64,000 nt of DNA from Austwickia sp. (GTDB taxonomy: Bacteria; Actinomycetota; Actinomycetes; Actinomycetales; Dermatophilaceae), in NCBI GenBank assembly GCA_016711265.1, contig JADJTI010000004.1, positions 646,736 to 710,735 of the forward strand, written 5' to 3'. The notes beneath the pieces were generated by a model, which saw only the letters and a program-made list of their open reading frames with translations, had not been told where the DNA came from and ran no database searches. Position numbers and translations under genes: made by a program. How positions within the stretch are numbered: the first letter of the stretch is position 1; each line of letters begins with the position of its first letter. Positions 1 to 7,892 of this stretch are shown one piece after another.

Positions 1-168
1 GAGGGTGCCGCGAGGTCGGAGGCCGCTTCCACGCCCGGTGTGGTTGACCTGCTGGCCCATCTTGAGCGTCGCCGTACCGGTGCACAGGTAACCGATGATG
101 TGGACGTGTTCGAGCGGTACTACGCCGAGCATCCTGACCAGGAGGCGTTCGAGGTGTTCGACGAATGA
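1..168 (+). CDS. tnsB: TnsB/TniA-type transposase, C-terminal end (partial)
   Basis: The reading frame open from base 1 gives 55 residues ending in FEVFDE before a TGA at 166-168. No catalytic residue is visible in this short tail. The identity rests on context: the stop overlaps the start of a TniB/TnsC ATPase gene by four bases (ATGA), followed by tniQ, which is the usual tnsB-tnsC-tniQ order of Tn7-like and Tn5053-like transposons. The protein would be the DDE-type strand-transfer subunit that binds the transposon ends. The acidic tail is compatible with a region that contacts TnsC, but that cannot be tested here. Confidence 0.6.
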   Translation, partial: EGAARSEAASTPGVVDLLAHLERRRTGAQVTDDVDVFERYYAEHPDQEAFEVFDE

Positions 169-1259
169 GCATGAACCCAGGACCGGCGGTAGCGAGCAAC
201 CGTTGGGCGGCCTGGCTGACCGCGAATGAGCCGGCCCGGTACAACCTGGCCTCCAAGGTCGGCTGGGACGCGTTCGTGCAGGCTGCCGCCCGCGAGCCCT
301 TGGAGCTGCTCTCACGTGCCCAGATGGGCCGTCTCAGTGGTGAGGAGCTGGAGGACTACAACGACGCCCGGGCGGTGTGGAACGCCAACCCTCCCACCGT
401 GGCGACCGCCCAGCTGGCCGGTGCCTACAGCGTGATCGACCAGGTGATGGCCTCGGGTCGGCGTGATGCGGACAAGCTGCGCGGGTCGGTCGTCATCGAC
501 GCCGCGCCCGCGCTGGGCAAGACCACCATCGCCACCCGGTATGCCCGCGAGTTCCACCGCAAGGTCATCCGCCGCCACGGGCCGCACACCCCCGAGGGAC
601 ACCAGCGGTTGCCGGTGGTCTACCTGCCGCTGAGCGCGGGCACCACTCTCAAGGGTCTGAACACCAAGCTGTTGCGCTTCTACGGCCACCCGGCCGCCGG
701 TCGGAACACCCGGGCCGAGCTGGGGGCGCTGGCGGTGGACTGTGTGGCGTCCTGCCAGACCCAGATGATCGTGATCGACGACCTGCACTTCATCGACTTC
801 CGGCACCGCAACGGCCAGGAGGTCTCAAACCATCTCAAAGGCCTGGCCAACGAAATGCCGGTGACGTTCCTGTACGTCGGGGTGCGGCTGCGGGAGAAGA
901 AGTTCTTCGACGAAGGCCTCCTCGGTGAGGACGCCGCCTACGCCCAGACCTCCCGGCGCGCCACCCGCTGCGTGGTGGCGCCGTTCTCGATCACCACCAC
1001 CACCGGTGCGCGTGCCTGGAGCGCGCTGCTGGCCGCGCTGGAGCAGCACGTTCTTCTGGCCGACTCCCGACCGGGCATGCTCACCGACCACGCCGACGTC
1101 CTGCACCGGCGCACCCAGGGTTGCATCGGCTCGCTGACCAACCTGCTGGACCGGGTCTGCTACCTGGCCATCGCCACCGGTATCGAGACCATCACCGGCG
1201 AGCTCATCGAGACCGTCACCATCGACAATGCCGCCGAGCATCTCAGCCACAGCGCCTGA
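165..1259 (+). CDS. tniB: TniB/TnsC-family AAA+ ATPase of transposition
   Basis: This 364-residue ATPase matches the TniB/TnsC family, the regulator that links target selection (TniQ/TnsD) to the TnsB transposase. A Walker A-like loop ends in LGKTT around residues 117-121; the usual first glycine is Ala113. A Walker B stretch (MIVIDDLHFID) lies near residues 201-211. The start ATG overlaps the stop of the upstream transposase gene, and the end overlaps the tniQ start by about 30 bases, so the three are translationally coupled. An ATG two codons further in (171) is an equally possible start. The family assignment is firm; whether the element is still active is unknown. Confidence 0.85.
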   Translation: MSMNPGPAVASNRWAAWLTANEPARYNLASKVGWDAFVQAAAREPLELLSRAQMGRLSGEELEDYNDARAVWNANPPTVATAQLAGAYSVIDQVMASGRRDADKLRGSVVIDAAPALGKTTIATRYAREFHRKVIRRHGPHTPEGHQRLPVVYLPLSAGTTLKGLNTKLLRFYGHPAAGRNTRAELGALAVDCVASCQTQMIVIDDLHFIDFRHRNGQEVSNHLKGLANEMPVTFLYVGVRLREKKFFDEGLLGEDAAYAQTSRRATRCVVAPFSITTTTGARAWSALLAALEQHVLLADSRPGMLTDHADVLHRRTQGCIGSLTNLLDRVCYLAIATGIETITGELIETVTIDNAAEHLSHSA

Positions 1260-3009
1260 TCCCTTGCCCCGGCCGGTCACCGGGCGTGCCCGGGCGCGAC
1301 TGGTCCCCGGCGGGTACGACATCACCCGGCTCCCGCTGACCGTGCCTCCGGCCGCCGGGGAGCAGCTGGCGTCGTGGCTGGCCCGGTTGGCCCACCGATA
1401 CAGGCTGCCGGTCTCAGGTCTTCTGAGCGAGCTCGGCGTGCCGGTCGTGGCCGGCCCGGCATCCCGCGTCGAGGCGCACCTGTACCCATACGTCCAGACC
1501 CTGGCCAACGCGGCGGGGCTCGATCATCTACGACCGGGCACCGACGGCGGCGATGATGCACTGTCCGCCCAGCTGGCCCGCTACCTCGGTGCCTATCACG
1601 GCCGGGGCCAGGTCGCCCCGGACCGGACCCGCTTCTGCCCCTCCTGCCTCGCCGAGACCGGCGGCATCTGGCAGCAGGCCTGGGCGGCACCGCTGAACCT
1701 GATCTGCACGACGCACCGACGGCTCCTGGTCCGCCGCTGCCCGGCGTGCCACCGCGCACGGTTCACCAGCTCGGCATGGATGACCCACGACACCGCCCCC
1801 TGGGTCTGCAGCGAACCCCCGCCCGGACAGCACACCCCACGGACCAGATACCAGGTGTGCGGGCACGACCTACGCGAGACCACCTCGCCGCCGGTGAATC
1901 AGGACGTGGCGGCTCTGCAGGCGTGGCTGCACGCCCTGGCCCGGCACGCCCAGAAGGACCCGGCACACGTCACCCAGGCCTGCGGCATCGAGGTGCCCCA
2001 CGCGGACCTGTTCGACGCCGCTCTCGAGCTCGTCGTCGAACGACTCGGCGACGTCAAGCACCTGACCCGTCCCGGCCGCGCCGCCGGCGACCTGCTGGAC
2101 GCGGTCCTGACCGCACGAGAAGTGATCGCACAACCGGACCCGACCGCCGCGGGAGAGGTCGCCGACCGGCAAGGGCTGCTGCACCCGGCCGGCCAGGTCA
2201 CCCCGATCGGCCCCGACCACGTCCTGACCAAACGCCGGCGCAACCCTCTGCTGGCCGCCGTCCGTCTCATCTCCCTGAGCGAGCGACTACCTGCCAGCAG
2301 CCAACTGGTCTTCCGCACCGGCAGCGACCACCCGCGCTACCCCTGCCCTACCCAGCACGGTGTGCCCGCCCCGGCGCCGGGACAGGCCCGGTTGGCATGG
2401 ATTCCGCAGCTGCTCTGGCCCGGCACGCTGCACCCGTGGATCCGCGACAGCGACTACCGGGACCGGGCCGCCGCCAGCATGCTGCTGGCCAAGGTCGGCA
2501 GCCCCCGGCCCTGGCGACTGATCGCGATCGACCTCGGCCTACCGGCCTCGTTCGCGGTCCACCCACCGAACCTGGTCCGGCACCTGCGCCGAGTCGGGGC
2601 CTGGCCGGCCGTGCTGCGCCGCCTGGATGAGGTTGCGACCCTCCTGGAGGCCGCTCCCCCGCCGATCGATTACCAGACCCGCCGGTGGATCGCCGCCGAC
2701 CAGGACCTGCTCGTCGCCGCGGTGAACCACACCCGCAGCCTCCTCGGCCCGTGCCACGGCTGGGTCAGCACCAGCGCCCTGGTCGAGCTGTTCTGGTCCG
2801 TCTACACCGGCGGTGACCTCCGGCTGGCCACCCCCACCGCGGGAACCCTGCTCAACCCCGACCTGTACCACCGCGACGACGAGGAGGGCGCCCACACCGA
2901 CCCGACCGCCGACCCCGACCTGGCCCGATTCCTGGCCATGGTTGTCGCCGCCGTGGCCGAGGCGGCCGGTCACAACCCGGGCGAACCGTTGGCGTGGCGA
3001 CCTCCTTGA
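1228..3009 (+). CDS. tniQ: TniQ/TnsD-family target-selection protein
   Basis: The 593-residue protein begins with the TniQ signature (residues ~35-60, with an SWLARLAHRYRLPVSGLL segment). A zinc-ribbon region follows, with FCPSCL and a later RRCPACH, and another Cys pair around WVCSEP and VCGHDL. At this length it is closer to TnsD, which binds a fixed chromosomal site, than to the ~350-residue TniQ proteins of CRISPR-associated transposons. The C-terminal half probably holds the DNA-reading domains. The start overlaps tniB. No Cas gene or CRISPR repeat lies nearby, so DNA-sequence-specific targeting is the simplest reading. That the target is the 3' end of the SCO6745-like gene at 11.9 kb is inference. 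Confidence 0.85.
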   Translation: MPPSISATAPDPLPRPVTGRARARLVPGGYDITRLPLTVPPAAGEQLASWLARLAHRYRLPVSGLLSELGVPVVAGPASRVEAHLYPYVQTLANAAGLDHLRPGTDGGDDALSAQLARYLGAYHGRGQVAPDRTRFCPSCLAETGGIWQQAWAAPLNLICTTHRRLLVRRCPACHRARFTSSAWMTHDTAPWVCSEPPPGQHTPRTRYQVCGHDLRETTSPPVNQDVAALQAWLHALARHAQKDPAHVTQACGIEVPHADLFDAALELVVERLGDVKHLTRPGRAAGDLLDAVLTAREVIAQPDPTAAGEVADRQGLLHPAGQVTPIGPDHVLTKRRRNPLLAAVRLISLSERLPASSQLVFRTGSDHPRYPCPTQHGVPAPAPGQARLAWIPQLLWPGTLHPWIRDSDYRDRAAASMLLAKVGSPRPWRLIAIDLGLPASFAVHPPNLVRHLRRVGAWPAVLRRLDEVATLLEAAPPPIDYQTRRWIAADQDLLVAAVNHTRSLLGPCHGWVSTSALVELFWSVYTGGDLRLATPTAGTLLNPDLYHRDDEEGAHTDPTADPDLARFLAMVVAAVAEAAGHNPGEPLAWRPP

Positions 3010-3024
3010 AGCAGCCACGCGCCG

Positions 3025-3411
3025 GTGCCGGCACGGCCGCCGGTACGAGACGACACCGGGGCAGCGCCTGGACTGCCCCGGTCCGCGCGCTGGGACCACT
3101 CCACGGCCATCAGCAGGACCGTCAGCATCCTTCTTGCCGAGGACGACGTGCCGGCGCAGGCCTTCTCACCGGCTGCGGCGGCCGTCCTGGCCAGCACGTT
3201 CGGCATCACCAACCCCGACCTCCTGGCCCAGCTGCTCCCCACCGTGCGCGCCACCTACCAGGCGCTGCGCGGGCTCCCGCATGACAAGCACATCGTCGAC
3301 CCGCTCGTTCAGCGACAGATCCGCCACACCCTCACCCTCGACAGAGAGGCCCCACCCAGGGCCGGCCACATCACCTGGGAACTGGACGGGCACCACCGAG
3401 CGGCGACCTGA
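3025..3411 (+). CDS. Small hypothetical protein downstream of tniQ
   Basis: A 128-residue reading frame starts with GTG 16 bases after the tniQ stop. The first ~30 residues are Pro/Arg-rich and look non-coding, so the true start may be internal, close to the segment ISRTVSILLAEDD. The remainder has normal composition, with helical stretches (LLAQLLPTVRATYQALRGL). I recognise no family. Its position suggests an accessory protein of the transposition module or the first cargo gene. It could also be a chance reading frame. Confidence 0.4.
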   Translation: MPARPPVRDDTGAAPGLPRSARWDHSTAISRTVSILLAEDDVPAQAFSPAAAAVLASTFGITNPDLLAQLLPTVRATYQALRGLPHDKHIVDPLVQRQIRHTLTLDREAPPRAGHITWELDGHHRAAT

Positions 3412-3548
3412 CACCCGAGGCTGGGCACAACCGCCGGAGCCGGGCGGCCAGTGCCGGGTCGGCTCGACCGCGACCACCCGCACTTCCGCGACTGACGAGC
3501 TCCCCTCTGCCTGGGCATCCCGAAGGTCACTTCACGCTACCCTGCAGG

Positions 3549-4037
3549 ATGGCTGAGCTTGCGATCGTCCTGGCGGCGCTCTCTTTGCTCGTCTCACTGG
3601 CTGCGGCTTGGTACGCGAGAAGTTCGTCGATCGCCACGGCGTCGATGGCCGAAGTGGAGCAGCGCCGCTCTGCCCGCGAGGAGAAGGAGACCACTTCGGC
3701 TCGACTGCTGATGCGGGAGAACTCCGACTGGATCCAGATCTGGAACCTTGGCCAGGCGACGGCATACGACATTTCAGTGACCTACCCAGGCCTGCTCTTT
3801 CAGACGCTCATGGAGGACGACGAGGCTGGCCTGCAGATAGCACCAGGCGACATGCTCGAACTGATGCCGCTTGTCGATTGGGATCACCCGCGCAATGACC
3901 ACACCGGCGACGGCCGCCGAGGAGGGACGATGGGCGTCCCACGTTGGCCCCTTGATCTCGCTTGGCGTGATGGCGAGGGTCGGCACCAAGTCAAACGCAG
4001 AGTAGCGCCGCCTGCCGAGGGCGATGGCGGAGACTGA
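3549..4037 (+). CDS. Small membrane-anchored hypothetical protein
   Basis: The 162-residue protein opens with one hydrophobic segment (residues ~3-23, AIVLAALSLLVSLAAAWYA), followed by a charged, probably helical linker and a soluble domain of ~110 residues containing IWNLGQATAYDISVTYPGL. This resembles the small actinobacterial proteins with one N-terminal helix and a beta-rich domain of unknown function. Base composition is somewhat less GC-rich than in the flanking transposition genes, as expected for cargo. It is followed by a short gap and the DUF6602 gene on the same strand. No function can be assigned. Confidence 0.6.
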   Translation: MAELAIVLAALSLLVSLAAAWYARSSSIATASMAEVEQRRSAREEKETTSARLLMRENSDWIQIWNLGQATAYDISVTYPGLLFQTLMEDDEAGLQIAPGDMLELMPLVDWDHPRNDHTGDGRRGGTMGVPRWPLDLAWRDGEGRHQVKRRVAPPAEGDGGD

Positions 4038-4059
4038 GCGGCCACGACAGTGTGTTGAC

Positions 4060-4100
4060 GTCCTGACGAAACGTGTCTCACCGGACCTGACACGTTCGGT
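4060..4100 (+). promoter_or_regulatory. Inverted repeat upstream of the DUF6602 gene
   Basis: AACGTGTC and GACACGTT form an 8-bp inverted repeat with an 11-base spacer about 30 bases before the DUF6602 start. It could be an operator or a hairpin. The left arm also contains GTGTCTCACC, which resembles the core of the sites in the transposon ends, so a degenerate transposase-binding site is an alternative. Confidence 0.35.
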
Positions 4101-4118
4101 GTCGGCATACTTCAATCC

Positions 4119-4994
4119 ATGACTCCCCAAGCAGGCCTGCAAGGCATCCTCGACAAGGTCGCCGCCCGGATGGTGGCAGACTTCGAGGCCAGTGCGGTCG
4201 TGGAACACCGCGGCTCCAAGGGAACAGTCCGCGAAGATGCCGTGCGAGCCTTCCTAGCGGACTACCTGCCGCGATCGGCGACCGTAACTGGCAGCGGTGA
4301 ACTCCTGGCCACCACCGGTGAGGTGTCGGGGCAGTGTGACGTCATGATCCTGGATGCCGGGACGCCCCCCTTGTGGAAGGAGGAAAGCTACCGGATAGCT
4401 CCGATCGAGTGCTGCTACGCCACGATCGAGGTGAAGTCGAACCTCACCGGTCCCGAGCTGAAGAAAGCCTGGAACGCTGCCAAGAAAGTGAAGTCGCTTC
4501 CCCGACGCGCTTACCTAGAGGACCCCAGCCCCATCGCCTATACCCGCACGGCCTATGGTCGTCAGGTCGACGCGATGCCTCCTCAGGTCCACGTCTTCGC
4601 CTACAGCAGTGTCTCGTTGGATGCCCTCGGCGAAGAACTGGCTTCCCTTGCGCAGGACGGTGATGACCACTCATTGGGGATCGACTCGGTCTGCGTGCTC
4701 GACAAGGGACTCATCACCTGGGCCACCCTGGGCACCGGCGGACTGGGGATGCGGCTTCCGGACTCCAACGTAGCGGCCTACCAGGCCACCCCCGGCCAGG
4801 TACTGCTCTACCTGGTCACAGTGTTGAACAAGCACCTGGCAACGGCGACGGTGAACCCAAAGTTTGACATCGCCGGCTACATCACCGGGTCCCTCGGGGA
4901 TCTGTACGGGATGTGGCCGGAGTTCCCTCCTGCAACGTGGGACGCGGTACGGCCGGAGGTGTTCCGCATCTTGGCAGAGCGCCAGCAGGACTGA
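4119..4994 (+). CDS. DUF6602 (PD-(D/E)XK nuclease-like) protein
   Basis: The 291-residue protein matches the DUF6602 pattern. An N-terminal helix leads to EHRGSKGTVREDAVRAFL (residues ~31-48) and LPRSATVTGSGEL. A PD-(D/E)XK-like core follows: GQCDVMILD around residue 70 and ATIEVKSNL around residue 106, giving the D...ExK pattern typical of a nuclease fold. Members are uncharacterised; the core suggests DNA or RNA cleavage. The DUF6650 gene follows 22 bases downstream, so the two look like one cargo unit closed by the transposon-end sequence at 5566. A defence role is plausible for transposon cargo but is inference. Confidence 0.65.
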   Translation: MTPQAGLQGILDKVAARMVADFEASAVVEHRGSKGTVREDAVRAFLADYLPRSATVTGSGELLATTGEVSGQCDVMILDAGTPPLWKEESYRIAPIECCYATIEVKSNLTGPELKKAWNAAKKVKSLPRRAYLEDPSPIAYTRTAYGRQVDAMPPQVHVFAYSSVSLDALGEELASLAQDGDDHSLGIDSVCVLDKGLITWATLGTGGLGMRLPDSNVAAYQATPGQVLLYLVTVLNKHLATATVNPKFDIAGYITGSLGDLYGMWPEFPPATWDAVRPEVFRILAERQQD

Positions 4995-5016
4995 CGGACA
5001 CTGACCCTGAGAATGG

Positions 5017-5511
5017 ATGCTGATCATGCGATACCGGTTGACTGGAGTCGCTACCCCCGTGGGTGGTGGCCAGTGGGAGCGGAAGGACGATGATCGTGAG
5101 ATCGCCCGGCGGGTGCTGAACATGCTTGCCGATCGACGCATGCTCTGGAAGGACTTCTCGTTGGAGATCGAGGAGCACTGCGTCACGTCAGCCAATCGAG
5201 TACGCGAGGGGATCGGTTCGCACCTCGACAACCCCGAGATCACCCCGGAACTTGCCAGGCAATTCCAACTATTGCAACGACTGTTCCGTGACTTCGTTGA
5301 CGAGGTTGGCCCTGCTGGAGATGGCGGACACATGAGGTACTACGCGACCGACCCACTGTCGATGGCCCTGGGTCGACTGCGTGGGCTGGTAGGCGTCCAG
5401 GTGGGCGAGATGGCAGCGAAGTACGAGCTGGAGGTCTCAGACGAGCTTGCCACGATCGTGCCCGATCAGGCGGGTTGGTTCTTCGAGCGCTTCGAGCCGG
5501 AAGACCGCTGA
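5017..5511 (+). CDS. DUF6650-like hypothetical protein
   Basis: The 164-residue protein begins MLIMRYRLTGVATPVGG, followed by an aromatic/acidic segment and IARRVLNMLADRRMLW. This fits my memory of DUF6650, small proteins of unknown function often encoded beside other small defence-like genes. The start is uncertain: ATG at 5017 and ATG at 5026 are both in frame and neither has a strong ribosome site. It follows the DUF6602 gene directly and precedes the first transposon-end copy by 55 bases. No catalytic motif is visible; the protein is mostly helical and acidic at the C terminus. Confidence 0.5.
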   Translation: MLIMRYRLTGVATPVGGGQWERKDDDREIARRVLNMLADRRMLWKDFSLEIEEHCVTSANRVREGIGSHLDNPEITPELARQFQLLQRLFRDFVDEVGPAGDGGHMRYYATDPLSMALGRLRGLVGVQVGEMAAKYELEVSDELATIVPDQAGWFFERFEPEDR

Positions 5512-5565
5512 TGAGCGTGCCGGTTCTCTCTTCGTTGGGCCAGCTCGGATCCCGGGACGACGTGA

Positions 5566-5661
5566 GGATTCCGACAGTTGGTGAGGCAAGCGGCGTCTCA
5601 CGAAGATGTCAACCCGGAGGTCAGCGCCTCGCGCCAGTGACAGGTCGCGCGAGAACCTACA
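5566..5661. repeat. Transposon-end sequence, copy A
   Basis: This copy runs from GGATTCCGACA to GCGCGAGAACCTACA. It contains an imperfect inverted pair, GTTGGTGAGGC and GTCTCAC, followed by AGGTCAGCG and GACAGGTCGCGCGAG. It aligns along its length with copies at 7683, 10199 and, more weakly, ~11815. It sits just after a cargo gene pair, as the other copies do. The flank after CCTACA (GTCCCCCCACC) is nearly the same as the flank of the last copy (ATCCCCCCGCC), as expected if both were inserted at the same kind of target. Confidence 0.7.
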
Positions 5662-5791
5662 GTCCCCCCACCACGCGCTGTTAGGTTCCGGCGAAGTTGG
5701 CAGTGATCTCATCCTTCTGCCAGCGGCCTGTCAGAAGTCTCAACGGCAGTGACCCCGGCTGCGTGTCGGTGCCCGCGCCTAACCTGTAAGC

Positions 5792-6892
5792 GTGGACGAC
5801 TCTGAAACTGCGGGCATCCCGGAGCACCAGGGCGAGACGGAAGATCTTGACGTCAGGCTCGCTCGCGCGATCCTGGACAGGGAGCGGGAGCTGCTCGCCG
5901 AGGGGATCAGCGCGGACGAGAGTGCAAGACTCGCAGATGAGTATGGCGAGTCCTCGCTGAGGCGGGTCGCCTCACTGGGCCTGCCGGAACTCCGCTCCGA
6001 CCTCAGCGACCGGGTCTCCGGCCTTGAAGAGATGACCACCGAGTACCTGACCACCCTGTCGCGGCACTGGGCCAGCGCACTTGACCAGTACCGGCTTGCC
6101 GCCGAGTGCTGCAGGCTCGTGGGGATCCGGCTGTGGAAGCACGCGGTCGAGGAGGACCTGGGACGCGAACGGCTCGACCTGCAGTCGGCTCTGGCCGGGA
6201 CGTGGGCACGCTCGGTGCGCACCGGCGTCGAGGTCGACGTTCTGCTGCGCGCCGGCTTGCCTCGAGGCGCGGCGGCTCGGGCTCGGACCATGCACGAGCT
6301 CGCGGTGACCGCGTTCGTTATGAGTGAGTACGGCGTTCTCGATGAACACGTTGGCCTGGGTAGCCGCTACGTCGCCTACGGCGCTGTCAAAGTCTGGAGG
6401 GACGCCGAGGAGTACCAGAAGCACGCACTGCGGCTGGGCACGGAGCCACTCACAGACGACGAAATGGCCCGGTACCGAAGCGAGTACGACGAAGCCGTCA
6501 GCGCGTATCCGCGTCTGGATCGCCCCAACGGGTGGGCTGCGCAACTTCCCGGTTATCGACGCGGGTCGTTCGAGGAGCTCGAACAACTGGCCGGCCTCGA
6601 CCACTTCAGGCCGTACTACTCATGGTTCAGCCACGAAGTGCACAGCAACGTGAAGGGGGACCGACTCAACATGGTCACTAGCCCCGACGGACGGGCCTAC
6701 CATCTCGGCCCTCGGATGGACGGCCTCGCTGACCCGGCCCACGCGGCACTTCGCGCTCTTCACCAAGTTGTGGCCGCTTGGGGCTCAATCATGGACCTCA
6801 AGGCGATGGACGTGGTTTACCTGCAAGCGGGTCGTCTCCTCGTCGACGAGGCCGCCGATGCCCTGGTTGCGGCTGAAAGGGGCCTCGCTTGA
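5792..6892 (+). CDS. DUF5677 domain protein
   Basis: The 366-residue protein fits DUF5677, a helical family of unknown activity. The core runs from WARSVRTGVEVDVLL (residues ~138-152) through ARARTMHELAVTAFVM. It ends with a conserved region around YYSWFSHEVHSNVKGD, whose Ser/His/Asp residues may be functional. A GTG at 5792 is taken as the start because an acidic N-terminal segment leads smoothly into the helical region. The stop overlaps the next gene by four bases (TTGA), so the HNH-like protein is translated from the same message. The pair forms the second cargo block and ends in transposon-end copy B. Function is unknown; a two-gene defence or toxin system is one possibility. Confidence 0.65.
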   Translation: MDDSETAGIPEHQGETEDLDVRLARAILDRERELLAEGISADESARLADEYGESSLRRVASLGLPELRSDLSDRVSGLEEMTTEYLTTLSRHWASALDQYRLAAECCRLVGIRLWKHAVEEDLGRERLDLQSALAGTWARSVRTGVEVDVLLRAGLPRGAAARARTMHELAVTAFVMSEYGVLDEHVGLGSRYVAYGAVKVWRDAEEYQKHALRLGTEPLTDDEMARYRSEYDEAVSAYPRLDRPNGWAAQLPGYRRGSFEELEQLAGLDHFRPYYSWFSHEVHSNVKGDRLNMVTSPDGRAYHLGPRMDGLADPAHAALRALHQVVAAWGSIMDLKAMDVVYLQAGRLLVDEAADALVAAERGLA

Positions 6893-7665
6893 ACTCTCTG
6901 CCGGCAGCTGCTGGTGATGCGCAATGGCCTCCAGCATTGGCGCACCTCCGTGTTACTCCGGACGGGCGGTGCTGGTGGTGCCGGGCTTCCACAGCGACCA
7001 CTAGTGAGCACAAGTTCAAGAGGACAGACCTGGCAGGCATGCTCGGAGAGGCCGATTCGCTCCTCTGGGGCGACAGTGATGGACGCCGCCGAAACCTCCG
7101 GGGACGGAGTGCCATCACCCGGGACCGTCATGGAGTCATCAAGGACCCCAAGTCCCTCTGCGAGGCGTGCAACACCAACCGCTCTCGCCCGCTTGACCTT
7201 GCCTACGACGAGTTTTCGCTGGCAGTGCGGCGTACCCGTAGGTGGTCACGGAAGCTGAACCTGGAAGCGATCTACGGGCAGGCGTGGCAGTTCCGCTCAC
7301 TAGACCTCGGCCGCTATTACGCCAAGCACTTCGGATGTCGGATGGTCCGGACGGGCATCGAGGTTCCCGGCTCCCTCCGCGCGTTCCTGGACGGTGCCGT
7401 AGATCTCCACGACTCCACCATGACGCTCTGTACCACCGCAGATGTCCGGCGAAACCTCCATAGGGGTTTGAGCATTACAGGCGACTTCATCGAGGTCGAC
7501 CGTGCCGCCACTGAAATCCGGCGCTGTGTCATGGCAGCTTTCGTCGGACGGGTCGGAGTCCGCTACGAGTGGCGAGCAGACGCAACAGAGGCCCCGACTT
7601 CTTTCTTCCACGGCGCCCGCCCGCGGATTGCGAGATACCGCCAGGACGAGGACCTCCTCCGGTAG
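6889..7665 (+). CDS. HNH-like zinc-binding protein coupled to DUF5677
   Basis: The 258-residue protein starts with TTG inside the stop codon of the DUF5677 gene. It has two Cys pairs, CWWC (residues ~29-32) and CEAC (~90-93), the latter followed by NTNRSRPLD. This CxxC...CxxCN layout matches HNH/McrA-like nucleases and other treble-clef fingers. Between them lies SEHKFKRTDLAGML, whose His may correspond to the first HNH residue. The C-terminal half is not recognised. As partner of DUF5677 within transposon cargo it is a candidate effector nuclease; this rests on motif and context only. Confidence 0.55.
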   Translation: MNSLPAAAGDAQWPPALAHLRVTPDGRCWWCRASTATTSEHKFKRTDLAGMLGEADSLLWGDSDGRRRNLRGRSAITRDRHGVIKDPKSLCEACNTNRSRPLDLAYDEFSLAVRRTRRWSRKLNLEAIYGQAWQFRSLDLGRYYAKHFGCRMVRTGIEVPGSLRAFLDGAVDLHDSTMTLCTTADVRRNLHRGLSITGDFIEVDRAATEIRRCVMAAFVGRVGVRYEWRADATEAPTSFFHGARPRIARYRQDEDLLR

Positions 7666-7682
7666 GACGCGCGTCCGCCCAA

Positions 7683-7777
7683 GGATTCTGACAAGTTGGT
7701 GGCGCGGTCGGCGTCTCGATGAGCCGTCATCGCAGGCCAACGGCCTGCGATGATGACAAGCCGCGCGAGAACCTACA
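7683..7777. repeat. Transposon-end sequence, copy B
   Basis: The copy starts GGATTCTGACAAGTTGGTG and ends CGCGCGAGAACCTACA, 18 bases after the HNH-like gene. It holds a perfect hairpin, CATCGCAGGCC and GGCCTGCGATG with a 3-base loop, where the other copies have a different insert. Four bases separate CCTACA from TGTAGG at 7782, so two transposon termini face each other here. Confidence 0.7.
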
Positions 7778-7781
7778 GGCT

Positions 7782-7858
7782 TGTAGGAACCACGGTTTCG
7801 TGTCACCGTCTCAATTTCGTGGCACCGGCGTGTCACCGTGTCTCAGTTTCGTGTCACC
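7782..7858. repeat. tnsA-proximal transposon end with repeated TnsB-type sites
   Basis: The end begins TGTAGGAACC, complementary to the CCTACA termini of the other copies. Four short direct repeats follow: TTTCGTGTCACC at 7796, TTTCGTGGCACC at 7815, CGTGTCACC at 7829 and TTTCGTGTCACC at 7847. Two are preceded by GTCTCA (GTCTCAATTTCGTGGCAC and GTCTCAGTTTCGTGTCAC). Arrays of this kind at the end next to tnsA are expected binding sites for the TnsB transposase. The tnsA start lies 35 bases further on. Confidence 0.7.
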
Positions 7859-7892
7859 ACGAACACTGGGGCTCGTGGGTGCGAAGGACCCG

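Noticed and set aside
1..3411. CRISPR-associated transposon (CAST)
   Set aside because: No Cas12k or Cascade gene or repeat lies in the window, and the TniQ protein is of the long TnsD-like size.
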